Source of the DNA: a virus
Reading direction: 5' to 3' (one strand)
DNA: 64,000 nt
IMG/VR virus record: IMGVR_UViG_3300042991_001118
Location: 52,167 to 116,166 of that record
The notes below the pieces were generated by a model, which ran no database searches, was not told the DNA's origin, and was given only the letters and a program-made list of their open reading frames with translations. Shown here one piece after another: positions 1-7,045 of the stretch. Position numbers and translations under genes: made by a program. Numbering within the stretch: position 1 is the first letter of the stretch; each line of letters opens with the position of its first letter.

Positions 1-177
1 CTCACAACTGAATGGATTATATTCAATTTTTGGTTTTTTTATGGTCTGCTGGATAATAATCCATTCAGTTGTGTCCATTGAGACACGTATTGATATCTTA
101 AGGGAATATGTCTCCCCGATATCTACGCTTTGCCTTCTCAATTCGTCCCCCAACATTTTAATCAGAGCGCATTTCAT
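1..177 (-). CDS. Unknown protein, C-terminus beyond window edge
   Basis: An open frame reads from an ATG at 175-177 without a stop to the window edge, giving 59 codons that begin MKCALIKMLGDELRR. The ATG overlaps the TGA of the upstream gene in an ATGA arrangement, the coupling style used throughout this window. No family is recognised. The visible part is mixed polar and hydrophobic with no signal peptide. Because the frame is cut, length and function cannot be judged. A second ATG lies in the same frame seven codons on (MLGDELRR), but the coupled first ATG is preferred. Confidence 0.55.
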   Translation of the reverse strand, partial: MKCALIKMLGDELRRQSVDIGETYSLKISIRVSMDTTEWIIIQQTIKKPKIEYNPFSCE

Positions 178-617
178 AATAGTTTCCCTCTAAATATTTT
201 TGCTGTCACGATGGTGTATTCTTCCAGGATTTCAAAACACTTTTTTATAATTGGTGTCCCGTCGGGTATTCCATCCGATGCATAAAGTATCCAGTCTTCT
301 TTCTGGATTTTATCGAATTTTTGATAGATATCAGGGGCATCGGTCGATGCCCAAATTTTTATGCATTTACCCGGATTGCCTTTTTGTGAAAATATCTGGA
401 TCGGAATTTTTTGGTTTGTCTTTGTTATCACGATATCCCCTATAAGAGATATCCTTCGTGCGAAAAACGATGTACCACGCTTTTCGAGATATTGCACCCT
501 TTCACTTTTTTCTCGATTTTTAGATTTTGCATTCCTCCTCAACGCAATCTTTTGTTTCTTGAGATTTCGTGCGCTCTGATTGCGTATCCTTTGTTTTTTT
601 AGACGTGGATTCTCCAT
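174..617 (-). CDS. Hypothetical protein, basic N-terminus
   Basis: This is a 147-aa protein of unknown function. The first 45 residues are very rich in Lys and Arg (KKQRIRNQSARNLKKQK and following), typical of a nucleic-acid contacting tail. The remainder looks like a small beta-rich domain (FFARRISLIGDIVITK, then CIKIWASTD). An SD of AGAGGGA precedes the ATG. It sits eight bases after the QueC-like gene in the same operon, so a role near DNA or RNA modification is possible, but that is inference from position only. Confidence 0.6.
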   Translation of the reverse strand: MENPRLKKQRIRNQSARNLKKQKIALRRNAKSKNREKSERVQYLEKRGTSFFARRISLIGDIVITKTNQKIPIQIFSQKGNPGKCIKIWASTDAPDIYQKFDKIQKEDWILYASDGIPDGTPIIKKCFEILEEYTIVTAKIFRGKLL

Positions 618-625
618 GTTCCCTC

Positions 626-1237
626 TTATTTTCTTATTGATGTATTTGAAAGAGTCAATGCCCTATTGTGGCGAATACAGGATTGGCATTCGCCACATGG
701 TCTGGATTCGTCTCCTTGGCAAAACCAAATGTTTTCTAGGCATTTTTTTTGTACTTTGTCAGACATCATATTCTCTATGATTTCCGATTTTTCCATGTTA
801 ATTATTGGAAAGGAAATAGAGATGCCTTTTCTTGTTATCGAATTGTACTCAGAAGCGATCCCTTTAATTTCGTGGAGATATTGGATCGCCACATCTCCCG
901 AAACATACCCAAGATAAAGAGTCTCTTCTGGCATTGCATGTATTAGTCCTAAAAAAGCCCATATCGCGGGTTGTGCTATTCCATCTTCACCTGCTGGTCC
1001 AAGCCAGTATCTTTTGCTTTCATAAGAAAGAGATATTTCAGTATGAAAGAATTTCCAGCCCTCGTCATTGAGAATTTTTTTGATTTTATTTCGACTTCCC
1101 CTGCATTTCTTCGATCCAGATATCTGCGGGCAATTGAGAGAAATTGTTCTAATTACATGTGGAGAATCTTGCTGTTCTATGAGCGTCTTTATCAAGAGAT
1201 ATGTACTGTCTAGTCCACCAGACCATAAAATCAACAT
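626..1237 (-). CDS. queC: 7-cyano-7-deazaguanine synthase-like (QueC)
   Basis: This is a PP-loop ATP pyrophosphatase of the QueC family. QueC converts 7-carboxy-7-deazaguanine to preQ0 using ATP and ammonia. The N-terminus carries the PP-loop SGGLDST (residues 6-12). The C-terminus carries the QueC zinc site as Cys173, Cys181, Cys184 and Cys187 (spacing C-x7-C-x2-C-x2-C). At 203 aa it is slightly shorter than usual cellular QueC, and the region after the PP-loop (about residues 32-55) looks divergent and has extra cysteines. It lies in an operon with C5-cytosine and N6-adenine methyltransferases. Phage QueC homologues are known to supply deazaguanine bases for phage DNA or queuosine for tRNA. 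The partner genes queD, queE, folE and dpdA are not in this window. SD AAAGGA precedes the start. Confidence 0.85.
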   Translation of the reverse strand: MLILWSGGLDSTYLLIKTLIEQQDSPHVIRTISLNCPQISGSKKCRGSRNKIKKILNDEGWKFFHTEISLSYESKRYWLGPAGEDGIAQPAIWAFLGLIHAMPEETLYLGYVSGDVAIQYLHEIKGIASEYNSITRKGISISFPIINMEKSEIIENMMSDKVQKKCLENIWFCQGDESRPCGECQSCIRHNRALTLSNTSIRK

Positions 1238-1250
1238 GTTTTATTTTCCT

Positions 1251-1670
1251 TTATGATATTGGGTTTGGTACCACTGGTTTTGGTTCAAGAAAAAATTCGA
1301 TGAATTCAGCAGATGTTACCTTGTCTATATCTTTGGGATCGTCCGATGAGGTTTTTATTTTATAACCTAAAACATACATGTCTGAGACATTCAGACTTTT
1401 GGACTCGTACAGTGCCTTCGCGATATATCTGCACGCCGAGTTTTTTCTGGGGCTGTCCAGTATCAATTGGCACTGAACAGATTCTATAACGGAATTTTTT
1501 GGTTTGTCTTTATATGTGCAGAGAAACGAAAATTCCTTTAGTATACCGATTGGATGTCCCTCCAGAAGAATGGGAATTTCTCCATGGTATTTTGCCACGA
1601 TTTTAACAAATTCTTTATGCCAATCAATGCCCTGAATAGGCATTGGCAGCTTGATATTTACATATTCCAT
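1251..1670 (-). CDS. Hypothetical protein
   Basis: A 139-aa soluble protein with no family I recognise. It looks like an alpha/beta fold with alternating strands (IPILLEGHPIGILKEFSFLC, SVQCQLILD) and a proline-rich end. No transmembrane segment, signal peptide or metal motif is seen. A good SD (AGGAG) lies before the ATG, and the gene sits 13 bases upstream of the QueC-like gene and 2 bases after a small zinc-ribbon gene, so all three are cotranscribed. Confidence 0.6.
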   Translation of the reverse strand: MEYVNIKLPMPIQGIDWHKEFVKIVAKYHGEIPILLEGHPIGILKEFSFLCTYKDKPKNSVIESVQCQLILDSPRKNSACRYIAKALYESKSLNVSDMYVLGYKIKTSSDDPKDIDKVTSAEFIEFFLEPKPVVPNPIS

Positions 1671-1672
1671 CG

Positions 1673-1873
1673 CTAATTTTCTCCTAACTTTTCCATCCTC
1701 TTATCAATTTCCATGGCGCATTCCATACAGCAAGTATGCATCTCTAGGATAGAGATTGCGCTAAATTTTACGGTACGGATATACCAATCTTTAGGCTGTA
1801 TGGAACTCCCGTTAATATTTATCCTGGCAGGTTCCTGCTTTCCACATGCGTCACACTGGTATTTTACAGACAT
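1673..1873 (-). CDS. Small zinc-ribbon protein
   Basis: A 66-aa protein with two cysteine pairs, CDAC near residue 7 and CCMEC near residue 48, which together would bind one zinc ion as a treble-clef or zinc-ribbon unit. The protein is too short for an enzyme and resembles small phage zinc-binding adaptors. The SD AAGGA precedes the ATG. It follows the 173-aa unknown gene by 12 bases in the modification operon. The exact partner cannot be inferred. Confidence 0.6.
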   Translation of the reverse strand: MSVKYQCDACGKQEPARININGSSIQPKDWYIRTVKFSAISILEMHTCCMECAMEIDKRMEKLGEN

Positions 1874-1885
1874 ATTGTGTCCTTT

Positions 1886-2407
1886 TTACTGAGCCAACAA
1901 GAGTGTTGTCTTATCAGCCCAGATATCGTATTCGCTCGCATTCTTTTCGTAATCGATATATTTCTTCTCAATTTCTTGTAAAACATCTTGGTATTCATTT
2001 ACATCAAGATGTTTTATTTGAGTTCTCTCCATCTGCTTTTCAATGAACTCTCTCTGCTTTTGTAAGGTTAAAATGTTGTCTTTTTGATATGGGAACAGAG
2101 GCAGAGTTTCCAATATTTCCACGGCATTTTTAAATCCTTTTACATGCCTTCCCGTCCAGGTTTGGAGCAGATATGTATAGGCTTCTAAGAGGTATCCCAA
2201 TAGTCGAAGACTCTTTATTATTGGTTCTATTTTTCGATGTGGTGGATCGACATCTTCTGTGGCATATGTCTTGTCTTTTTTATATTCTCCCTGTTCCAAA
2301 TCCAGGGAATTTTTGATTCCATATATTAGAGGGAGAACCCTTGATTTTTTGTCAAGGAATCTGACGTTGATATATGGAATCAAAGATTCTATTTTTTCTG
2401 TTTTCAT
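1886..2407 (-). CDS. Hypothetical protein, helical C-terminus
   Basis: The frame is open for 193 codons, but the first 20 would overlap the adenine methyltransferase. The ATG at 2405-2407 (MKTEKIESLIPY) lies 10 bases after that gene's stop and is the better start, giving 173 aa. The C-terminal half is strongly helical with charged heptad-like runs (ILTLQKQREFIEKQMERTQ, VLQEIEKKYIDYEK), suggesting a coiled coil. No catalytic motif is visible. It may act with the methyltransferase upstream, but only adjacency supports this. Confidence 0.55.
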   Translation of the reverse strand: MKTEKIESLIPYINVRFLDKKSRVLPLIYGIKNSLDLEQGEYKKDKTYATEDVDPPHRKIEPIIKSLRLLGYLLEAYTYLLQTWTGRHVKGFKNAVEILETLPLFPYQKDNILTLQKQREFIEKQMERTQIKHLDVNEYQDVLQEIEKKYIDYEKNASEYDIWADKTTLLLAQ

Positions 2408-2417
2408 GTTTTGTCTT

Positions 2418-3119
2418 TTACCAGGAGAATATATCCTGGCGTTCCTTCCCTGAAATATGCAGAACAACTTCTGTTGTCTTTTTCCTTAATCCTACGATTT
2501 CTCCCAGTTTAGACTTAAATGGCATCCAGTTTGCGCCAAGAGATTCGCATACTATTTTTTGTCCAAGTCTTGTTTCAATCCAGAATGCCAGGGCTTTATA
2601 GTCCAGGTTGTTCCCGACCTTATAGTTTTTCCCTGCAACTTGGTAAGGCGGATCGATGAACCAAGTTGCTTTTATGTCAGGTGACAGAAGATAACTGCCC
2701 TGGACGAATTTCCAATGGCGTATCTTATAGAGATTTTCCGCTATGTATTTCAATCGTTTCCCTTGGGATTCTGGTCTATCTATCGTCCGCCATCTCGTAG
2801 GCATTCTCCTTGGACTTTCAGGCGCAGCCGAAATAATAAAGCCAACTAGGTCTTTCTGTTCTTTGCAATCCCAGGAGAAGTCATCCACGCATTCTCCTAA
2901 TTTCATTTGGCGTATCCCAAGGATATCTTTCTCGGTACACCCCTGTAGCCATTTCCAAAGATTGATAATGACATCATATGCGTCAACTAGAATGACATCA
3001 TTCTCCCAATATCTCAAGGAATATTGTGCGCTTCCGGCGAATGGTTCAATGATCGTCGAGAATTCTGGTTTTGGATATTTTTTGGCCAGACGAAATTTAG
3101 AACCAAAATATGGGAACAT
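2418..3119 (-). CDS. dam: DNA N6-adenine methyltransferase, Dam/D12 class
   Basis: A 233-aa S-adenosylmethionine-dependent DNA methyltransferase of the D12 (Dam, alpha) class. The N-terminal FPYFGSK (residues 2-8) is the motif X contact to AdoMet, EPFAGS (25-30) is motif I, and DPPY (156-159) is the catalytic motif IV that flips and methylates adenine. The size is a little under the E. coli Dam length. Phages use such enzymes to protect their DNA from host nucleases or to mark it for packaging. It shares an operon with a C5-cytosine methyltransferase and a QueC-like enzyme, so this phage probably carries several DNA modifications. The recognition site cannot be predicted. Confidence 0.88.
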   Translation of the reverse strand: MFPYFGSKFRLAKKYPKPEFSTIIEPFAGSAQYSLRYWENDVILVDAYDVIINLWKWLQGCTEKDILGIRQMKLGECVDDFSWDCKEQKDLVGFIISAAPESPRRMPTRWRTIDRPESQGKRLKYIAENLYKIRHWKFVQGSYLLSPDIKATWFIDPPYQVAGKNYKVGNNLDYKALAFWIETRLGQKIVCESLGANWMPFKSKLGEIVGLRKKTTEVVLHISGKERQDIFSW

Positions 3120-3123
3120 ATCT

Positions 3124-3429
3124 TTACTCCTTCAACAAGGATTCCATTTTTTTAATGATTTCCAGCAGTTTTTCCTTTTCGCTCCTAATCTCTCTGGAAA
3201 GCAGGTAATGCGCAACGCTATATTCCACAGCCCATTCGTCTACTTTGTACATTTTTGAACCAACTTTCAATTGACCTTTTCTTGGGGCATTGAAGTTTAC
3301 TATGACGATTTTCTTTCCATTTTGGTATTGAGCATAGCCTTCACTAATATCTTCTTTCACGAATTTTATTTTTTGCAATCCATTTTTACATGGATTTTTG
3401 AGCAAAAATAGTTCATTTGGGTATTCCAT
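3124..3429 (-). CDS. Hypothetical protein
   Basis: A 101-aa protein not matching a family I know. The middle is beta-rich (KKIVIVNFNAP, QLKVGSKMYKVDEW), and the C-terminus is a charged helix (SREIRSEKEKLLEIIKKMESLL) likely to form a coiled coil. SD AAAGGA precedes the ATG. It lies four bases before the Dam-like gene, so the two may be translationally coupled. Confidence 0.55.
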   Translation of the reverse strand: MEYPNELFLLKNPCKNGLQKIKFVKEDISEGYAQYQNGKKIVIVNFNAPRKGQLKVGSKMYKVDEWAVEYSVAHYLLSREIRSEKEKLLEIIKKMESLLKE

Positions 3430-3431
3430 AT

Positions 3432-3848
3432 TTAGTCCTTTAAATAGGCTGCAAAATATTCCATTTTCCCTGGTCCATAAGTGTGCGATTTTACTCTAAT
3501 TTTTACGGAGGAATCTTCTATAACATGAAAAGAATCAAAGAGCATTTCTGTACTTAGAATATTTTCTAATGCTTTAAGACATGGCAGAAATAATTTCGTC
3601 CTGTCTATAAATTCTGTTTTCAAAATAGGTTCAAAATTCATATAAAATATATGGTGAACTACTGGGGGATTCCCCACAAGGGAACTTTCGTTTTCATATT
3701 TTGAGTAGTGGGAAAACAATATATGGTTTTCTCTTGCCTTTAAATAACTGAAGAGAAACGACCTATTTTGTGGCTTATTGTCTATTTCTTCCTTTCCGTT
3801 TCCACCCTCTCGTTCTATACATAGTTTTTCTAACGCTCTCTCATCCAT
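3432..3848 (-). CDS. Hypothetical protein
   Basis: A 138-aa protein of unknown function. The N-terminal 30 residues are acidic and polar. The rest is mixed alpha/beta with a His pair (VVHHIFYMNF). No signal peptide or membrane helix is seen. The start overlaps the end of the upstream gene by 19 bases and has a clear SD (GAGAGGA) about seven bases before the ATG. Confidence 0.5.
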   Translation of the reverse strand: MDERALEKLCIEREGGNGKEEIDNKPQNRSFLFSYLKARENHILFSHYSKYENESSLVGNPPVVHHIFYMNFEPILKTEFIDRTKLFLPCLKALENILSTEMLFDSFHVIEDSSVKIRVKSHTYGPGKMEYFAAYLKD

Positions 3849-4198
3849 TTAGCATCCTCTCTTTCCATCTTTATCGCTTCTTGTTCTGCCTCGTATCTGA
3901 TAAACCACCACCAGAACTTTCCATCTTCTGTTGTTTCCCATTCCCCAGTTTTCCAGGATTCCCATTTCTTCTCCCATTTGCGCACCATTGCTTCGTCGCT
4001 CATGGTGTCGCATCCTTCGCAAGTGATGGGATTCCCAAAGATTTTTTTATGATTTGTCGTGATGATTCGGAAATAATCTCCCAGAACGAATTTCTTTCCA
4101 CAGAATGCACACCTACAATACTCTCCAGGCTTACCACGAAGCCACCTAGATTTTAAATGTGATTCCGCTATGCGTTGTGGTTTTCCATGAAATTGCAT
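3830..4198 (-). CDS. Zinc-finger protein, tryptophan-rich C-terminus
   Basis: The chosen ATG gives 122 aa (MQFHGKPQR...). A longer open frame reaches 4396 but would lie almost wholly inside the upstream gene. Residues near the middle contain CRCAFCGKKF followed by CEGC about 25 residues on, a likely zinc-binding pair. The C-terminus is rich in Trp and Lys (KWEKKWESWKTGEWE, FWWWF). The fold looks like a small treble-clef nucleic-acid binder. An AGAAGGA sequence serves as SD. It overlaps the upstream gene by 31 bases. Confidence 0.55.
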   Translation of the reverse strand: MQFHGKPQRIAESHLKSRWLRGKPGEYCRCAFCGKKFVLGDYFRIITTNHKKIFGNPITCEGCDTMSDEAMVRKWEKKWESWKTGEWETTEDGKFWWWFIRYEAEQEAIKMEREDAKWMRER

Positions 4199-4485
4199 TT
4201 TTTCCAATCCTTCTCTGCAATAATTTTGCTGCGTAACAAGAATTCTTCTACGTCCTGTAGAAGCGTTTTCTTGATGGATGCTGATTTGGTAATCGCAAAG
4301 CGCACTTTGTTTTCCTGTAAAGAATTTTCTACAGGGACATATATCAGGGTGCAGAGGAATCCAGTGGTTCCAAGTCCCAATTTTGGAACCGTGCATTGCA
4401 GCAAATTTGGGACAAAAACTACTTCTAGTCTTACCCGATAAAGTCTAGATTTCAAATGGGATTCTAAGTTTTCTAAAATATCCAT
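4168..4485 (-). CDS. Hypothetical protein
   Basis: A 105-aa protein with a perfect SD (AGGAGG) six bases before the ATG, which is good evidence that it is expressed. No family is recognised. The N-terminal ESHLKSR peptide is repeated in the next gene downstream (see the finding on this duplicated segment). The C-terminus overlaps the downstream zinc-finger gene. A 8-bp stem hairpin lies directly upstream of its SD. Confidence 0.5.
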   Translation of the reverse strand: MDILENLESHLKSRLYRVRLEVVFVPNLLQCTVPKLGLGTTGFLCTLIYVPVENSLQENKVRFAITKSASIKKTLLQDVEEFLLRSKIIAEKDWKKCNFMENHNA

Positions 4486-4496
4486 ATTCCTCCTAT

Positions 4497-4517
4497 GAGG
4501 TCGCGTATTGCGACCTC
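4497..4517 (-). promoter_or_regulatory. Intergenic hairpin upstream of an SD
   Basis: GAGGTCGC at 4497-4504 pairs perfectly with GCGACCTC at 4510-4517 across a 5-nt loop. On the transcribed strand it is followed by ATAGGAGG, the SD of the next gene, and not by a U-tract, so it is not an intrinsic terminator. It could be an mRNA-stabilising or processing element or a translational control hairpin. Only the structure is seen; the function is inferred. Confidence 0.4.
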
Positions 4518-4521
4518 TCCT

Positions 4522-4953
4522 TTAGAATGGGCATTCAGGTTTTGTTGACGGTTGGAGAATTTTTTCTTCTGTTTGTGGATATTCTATCCCAGATATTTGT
4601 GCTGTTTTTAGTGGTAAAGGTATCTTTAAAGGCACTTCTTGTTTTACGATTTTTTTTGGCTTTGTCTTGTGTTTTTGTTCTTCCGCTGAGACGTACGAAT
4701 ACGAAAGAACAATCCCATCCTTCAATTGAAGGAAAAATTTTGCGATTAAATAAACATCTCCCGTAGAATACTCCACAGTGGAACTCTCATGAATTCCCTT
4801 CCCGCATAAGTATCCCACTCTCTCATCAGATGGGGAGTCCTCGGCAATTACCTTCCCACCCGACATGATTTTAAAGGTACCTGGGACTATCGGAGTAAAC
4901 TCCGTCTTCCCAATAATTTTGGTTTGGCACATTGATTCTTTCTTGATATTCAC
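4522..4953 (-). CDS. Hypothetical protein, GTG start
   Basis: A 143-aa protein starting at a GTG (4951-4953) with SD GGAGG at a good distance. An internal ATG at residue 8 (MCQTKII) is the alternative. The first 85 residues look like a beta-rich domain (GTFKIMSGGKVIAEDSP, GDVYLIAKFFLQLKDG). The last 55 are Lys/Pro-rich and probably disordered. The function is unknown. It follows the 29-aa zinc-ribbon gene, whose stop codon lies a few bases before this SD. Confidence 0.55.
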   Translation of the reverse strand: MNIKKESMCQTKIIGKTEFTPIVPGTFKIMSGGKVIAEDSPSDERVGYLCGKGIHESSTVEYSTGDVYLIAKFFLQLKDGIVLSYSYVSAEEQKHKTKPKKIVKQEVPLKIPLPLKTAQISGIEYPQTEEKILQPSTKPECPF

Positions 4954-4969
4954 TTATTTTTCCTCCAGG

Positions 4970-5059
4970 TTAAGATGTTTTCTTGCATCTCATACAAAAA
5001 ACTTTGTTATTTTGTCTCTCTATCGTCATACGAGACCCACAATTTGGACAAGGTTTCAT
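4970..5059 (-). CDS. 29-aa zinc-ribbon microprotein
   Basis: An open frame of 29 codons (MKPCPNCGSRMTIER, then FCMRCKKTS) holds two CxxC knuckles, CPNC at residues 4-7 and CMRC at 22-25, spaced as in the smallest zinc ribbons. The ATG lies three bases after the thymidylate kinase stop, and its own stop sits just before the SD of the next gene, so it fills the gap exactly. It is probably a free-standing zinc-binding peptide. Function unknown; short zinc ribbons of this kind in phages often contact nucleic acid or a host protein. Confidence 0.6.
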   Translation of the reverse strand: MKPCPNCGSRMTIERQNNKVFCMRCKKTS

Positions 5060-5062
5060 TTT

Positions 5063-5740
5063 TTATCCCCAAAATAATCTTTTGATTTCCTCACAAGAAG
5101 TGTTTAAAACCTCTTCTTGTCCCTTCGCTGCGTCTATCTCTACAATTTTCGTCATGGGCGGGACATGAGAGAAGACGTACTTGTAGTTTTCCTTCACATT
5201 TTCGAGTGTCGCATCGAAAATGTCGCTATGTTGCCCATCTCGCGATTTTCTTCTTTTCCCTGCGACCTCAATCGGCAAATTGAGATACAGCACGATATCT
5301 GGTAGAGGTATTGAAGAGAAAGACATTCCATTTATTCCGATCAGCCAAGACCAAAGACTCCGGTCCTTGTCCAGTTGGTATGCTAGCGTTGAGTATACAT
5401 ACCTGTCACAGATAATGTTGTACCCAGACAATAATGCCGGGCGCAGCACGTTATTGATATGATCTATCCTGTCAGCCGCAAAGAGCAGCGATAGCTCGGC
5501 GATTGCTAATTCATTGTATGTTTTTGCTGCTGATGGGTTATTTAAACCCTCTGCCGTAAAGAGGGAAGTCCTTCCCGTGATGAATTGCTTTAAAAGACAT
5601 CCAACCGGACCGTCCGTTGGCTCTTTTGTTCCTAATATTGGGACTTCTTTACTTTTAAAGTATGACACGATCCCTTTTTGGAGCGTCGTGATTCCGCTAC
5701 CATCAATACCTTCTATCACGATAAATTTCCCAATATTCAT
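5063..5740 (-). CDS. tmk: Thymidylate kinase
   Basis: dTMP kinase makes dTDP from dTMP and ATP for phage DNA synthesis. The chosen ATG (MNIGKFIVIEG) overlaps the upstream stop as ATGA and has SD AGAGG, giving 225 aa, a normal length. Family motifs are EGIDGSG (residues 10-16), EPTDGPVG (about 40-47), DRYVYSTLAYQ (the DR(Y/H) motif) and a basic LID with KRRKSRDG. The P-loop reads GSGITT: the usual Walker A lysine is replaced by isoleucine (codon ATC, checked in the nucleotides). The other motifs are intact, so it is probably a variant subtype and not a pseudogene. Confidence 0.85.
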   Translation of the reverse strand: MNIGKFIVIEGIDGSGITTLQKGIVSYFKSKEVPILGTKEPTDGPVGCLLKQFITGRTSLFTAEGLNNPSAAKTYNELAIAELSLLFAADRIDHINNVLRPALLSGYNIICDRYVYSTLAYQLDKDRSLWSWLIGINGMSFSSIPLPDIVLYLNLPIEVAGKRRKSRDGQHSDIFDATLENVKENYKYVFSHVPPMTKIVEIDAAKGQEEVLNTSCEEIKRLFWG

Positions 5741-6036
5741 ACGTATTCCTCTTTCCATCTTGGTCGTAATAGAGGGAAGGCGTTCTTGTGGTTCCCCTTT
5801 AGCATGTCAAATAACATATACCCTAGTCCTAGTGACTTCAATCCAAAATCTCCTTTCAATTCTTTCAAAAACTCTTTACACAAATCCTCCGGTGGTTCAG
5901 ATTTAAACACCAAGATTCCATTGATGTTTAAATCTGGATTTTTTAAAAACATTACAAAACCACCGCCACTTTCTAAATTTGGCTTTGGATCGAATACAAG
6001 CCTTTTATATTGGCTTTGTTGTTCTAGAATAGGCAT
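5737..6036 (-). CDS. Hypothetical protein
   Basis: A 99-aa soluble protein without recognisable motifs, except a Gly-rich turn (ESGGGFVMFLKN) inside a likely beta-sheet and a helical, basic C-terminus. SD GGAGGG lies before the ATG. It overlaps the cytosine methyltransferase upstream by 13 bases and the thymidylate kinase by 4, so the three genes are coupled. Function unknown. Confidence 0.55.
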   Translation of the reverse strand: MPILEQQSQYKRLVFDPKPNLESGGGFVMFLKNPDLNINGILVFKSEPPEDLCKEFLKELKGDFGLKSLGLGYMLFDMLKGNHKNAFPLLRPRWKEEYV

Positions 6037-6923
6037 TTTTTGCCCTCCATGTAACTAAAAATATGCGCAACTACATCTACGGTCCACCCATTCCCCAGCA
6101 TTTTATACCTCTGAAAATTTGATACACCATAGGTGTACCCAATCGGGACGGTCTGTAATTTTTCGCACTCTTCCGGGGTGAACTTCCGTAGCTCTCCGTG
6201 GACGTTTATTTTATTATTTTCTATCCAACTACCGTTGGATGTAATGGTTGGTGTAATGTCAAAAAACTTTTTACCTTTGTTGTATCCATGTGCCCTTTGG
6301 TCTACATAGACCATCGTCCTCTGCGATCTACCTCGCAGATAGTCGTTTCTCCCACATTTAGCATACGTTGCCGTTAAGCAGTATGCTAACTGTCGGTCTA
6401 CCATGCCGGATTCGATTATGTCTTCCAGCACGACATTTCTCTTATCCGGTTGCGGAAAAGGCCAATTCGCCCAATACATTCTTTTCCTAGACTGTGCTGA
6501 GACTAAGGAGGAATCGACCTTTACTGGACGTATCCCTATCCTGTCTGAAATCACATCTAGCCATTCTTGTTTCATGCATACGTTTTCTAAAAAAACGTAT
6601 TTTGGCTTTATCGCTTGGACAATAGAGATAAATTCCAGAACCAACTGACTTCTTGGGTCTTTAAATCCCAGGGATTTACCACATATTGAAAACCCCTGGC
6701 ATGGAGACCCACCCATGACTAAATCGATTTTCGGTAGCGTTCCGATCCAATCACTCCACTCCTTGATATCTCCAAGCTGAATCGTGGAGGGGAAATTTTT
6801 CTGGGTAATCGAAATACAATATTTATCGGTCTCTGACGAAAAATATTGATCTACCGGAATCCCTGCTTTTTTTAGTGCTATCTGTCCACACGACATCCCA
6901 TCGAAACAAGACAAAACATTCAT
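6024..6923 (-). CDS. dcm: DNA (cytosine-5) methyltransferase
   Basis: A 299-aa C5-cytosine methyltransferase that forms 5-methylcytosine in DNA. The conserved blocks appear in order: LSCFDGMSCGQIAL (AdoMet-binding motif I, residues 4-17), GGSPCQGFS (motif IV with catalytic Cys75), LENV (motif VI, 112-115), QSRKRMYW (motif VIII), RKFTPEECEKLQTVP (motif IX) and GNGWTVDVV (motif X). The DGMSCGQ form of motif I is typical of phage and Dnmt3-like enzymes. It is the first gene after a strong promoter, with SD AGGAGG, so it is likely highly expressed. It is compact, with a short target-recognition region between motifs VIII and IX. The target sequence is unknown. Confidence 0.92.
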   Translation of the reverse strand: MNVLSCFDGMSCGQIALKKAGIPVDQYFSSETDKYCISITQKNFPSTIQLGDIKEWSDWIGTLPKIDLVMGGSPCQGFSICGKSLGFKDPRSQLVLEFISIVQAIKPKYVFLENVCMKQEWLDVISDRIGIRPVKVDSSLVSAQSRKRMYWANWPFPQPDKRNVVLEDIIESGMVDRQLAYCLTATYAKCGRNDYLRGRSQRTMVYVDQRAHGYNKGKKFFDITPTITSNGSWIENNKINVHGELRKFTPEECEKLQTVPIGYTYGVSNFQRYKMLGNGWTVDVVAHIFSYMEGKKCLF

Positions 6924-6947
6924 GTCTAATCCTCCTTTCTAAGGATG

Positions 6948-6976
6948 ATTGTACCTGTTTTGTCTTGTATTGTCAA
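6948..6976 (-). promoter_or_regulatory. Consensus sigma70 promoter
   Basis: On the minus strand a perfect -35 box TTGACA (6971-6976) is separated by exactly 17 bases from a -10 box TACAAT (6948-6953, one mismatch to TATAAT). It stands between a terminator and the cytosine methyltransferase start, giving a short leader with SD AGGAGG. It should be read by the host housekeeping RNA polymerase and drive the whole DNA-modification operon to the left. No operator-like palindrome is seen. Confidence 0.8.
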
Positions 6977-6980
6977 GAAT

Positions 6981-7036
6981 AAAATTATAAAAAATATAGC
7001 ATAAAGGTTAAGAAAATTTTATATGCTATATTTTTT
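6981..7036 (-). terminator. Rho-independent terminator
   Basis: A 15-bp inverted repeat (arms 6989-7003 and 7022-7036, 18-nt loop) follows the stop of the gene ending at 7046. In the minus-strand transcript it ends in a run of six U and then AU-rich sequence. The stem is AT-rich (core AUAGCAUA), so it is not very stable, but it is symmetrical. It marks the end of the kinase/packaging transcription unit just before the next promoter. Confidence 0.65.
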
Positions 7037-7045
7037 ATTAGGATG

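Noticed and set aside
4199-4396. N-terminal extension of the zinc-finger protein gene
   Set aside because: It would overlap almost two thirds of a gene with a perfect SD; the ATG at 4198 has its own SD.
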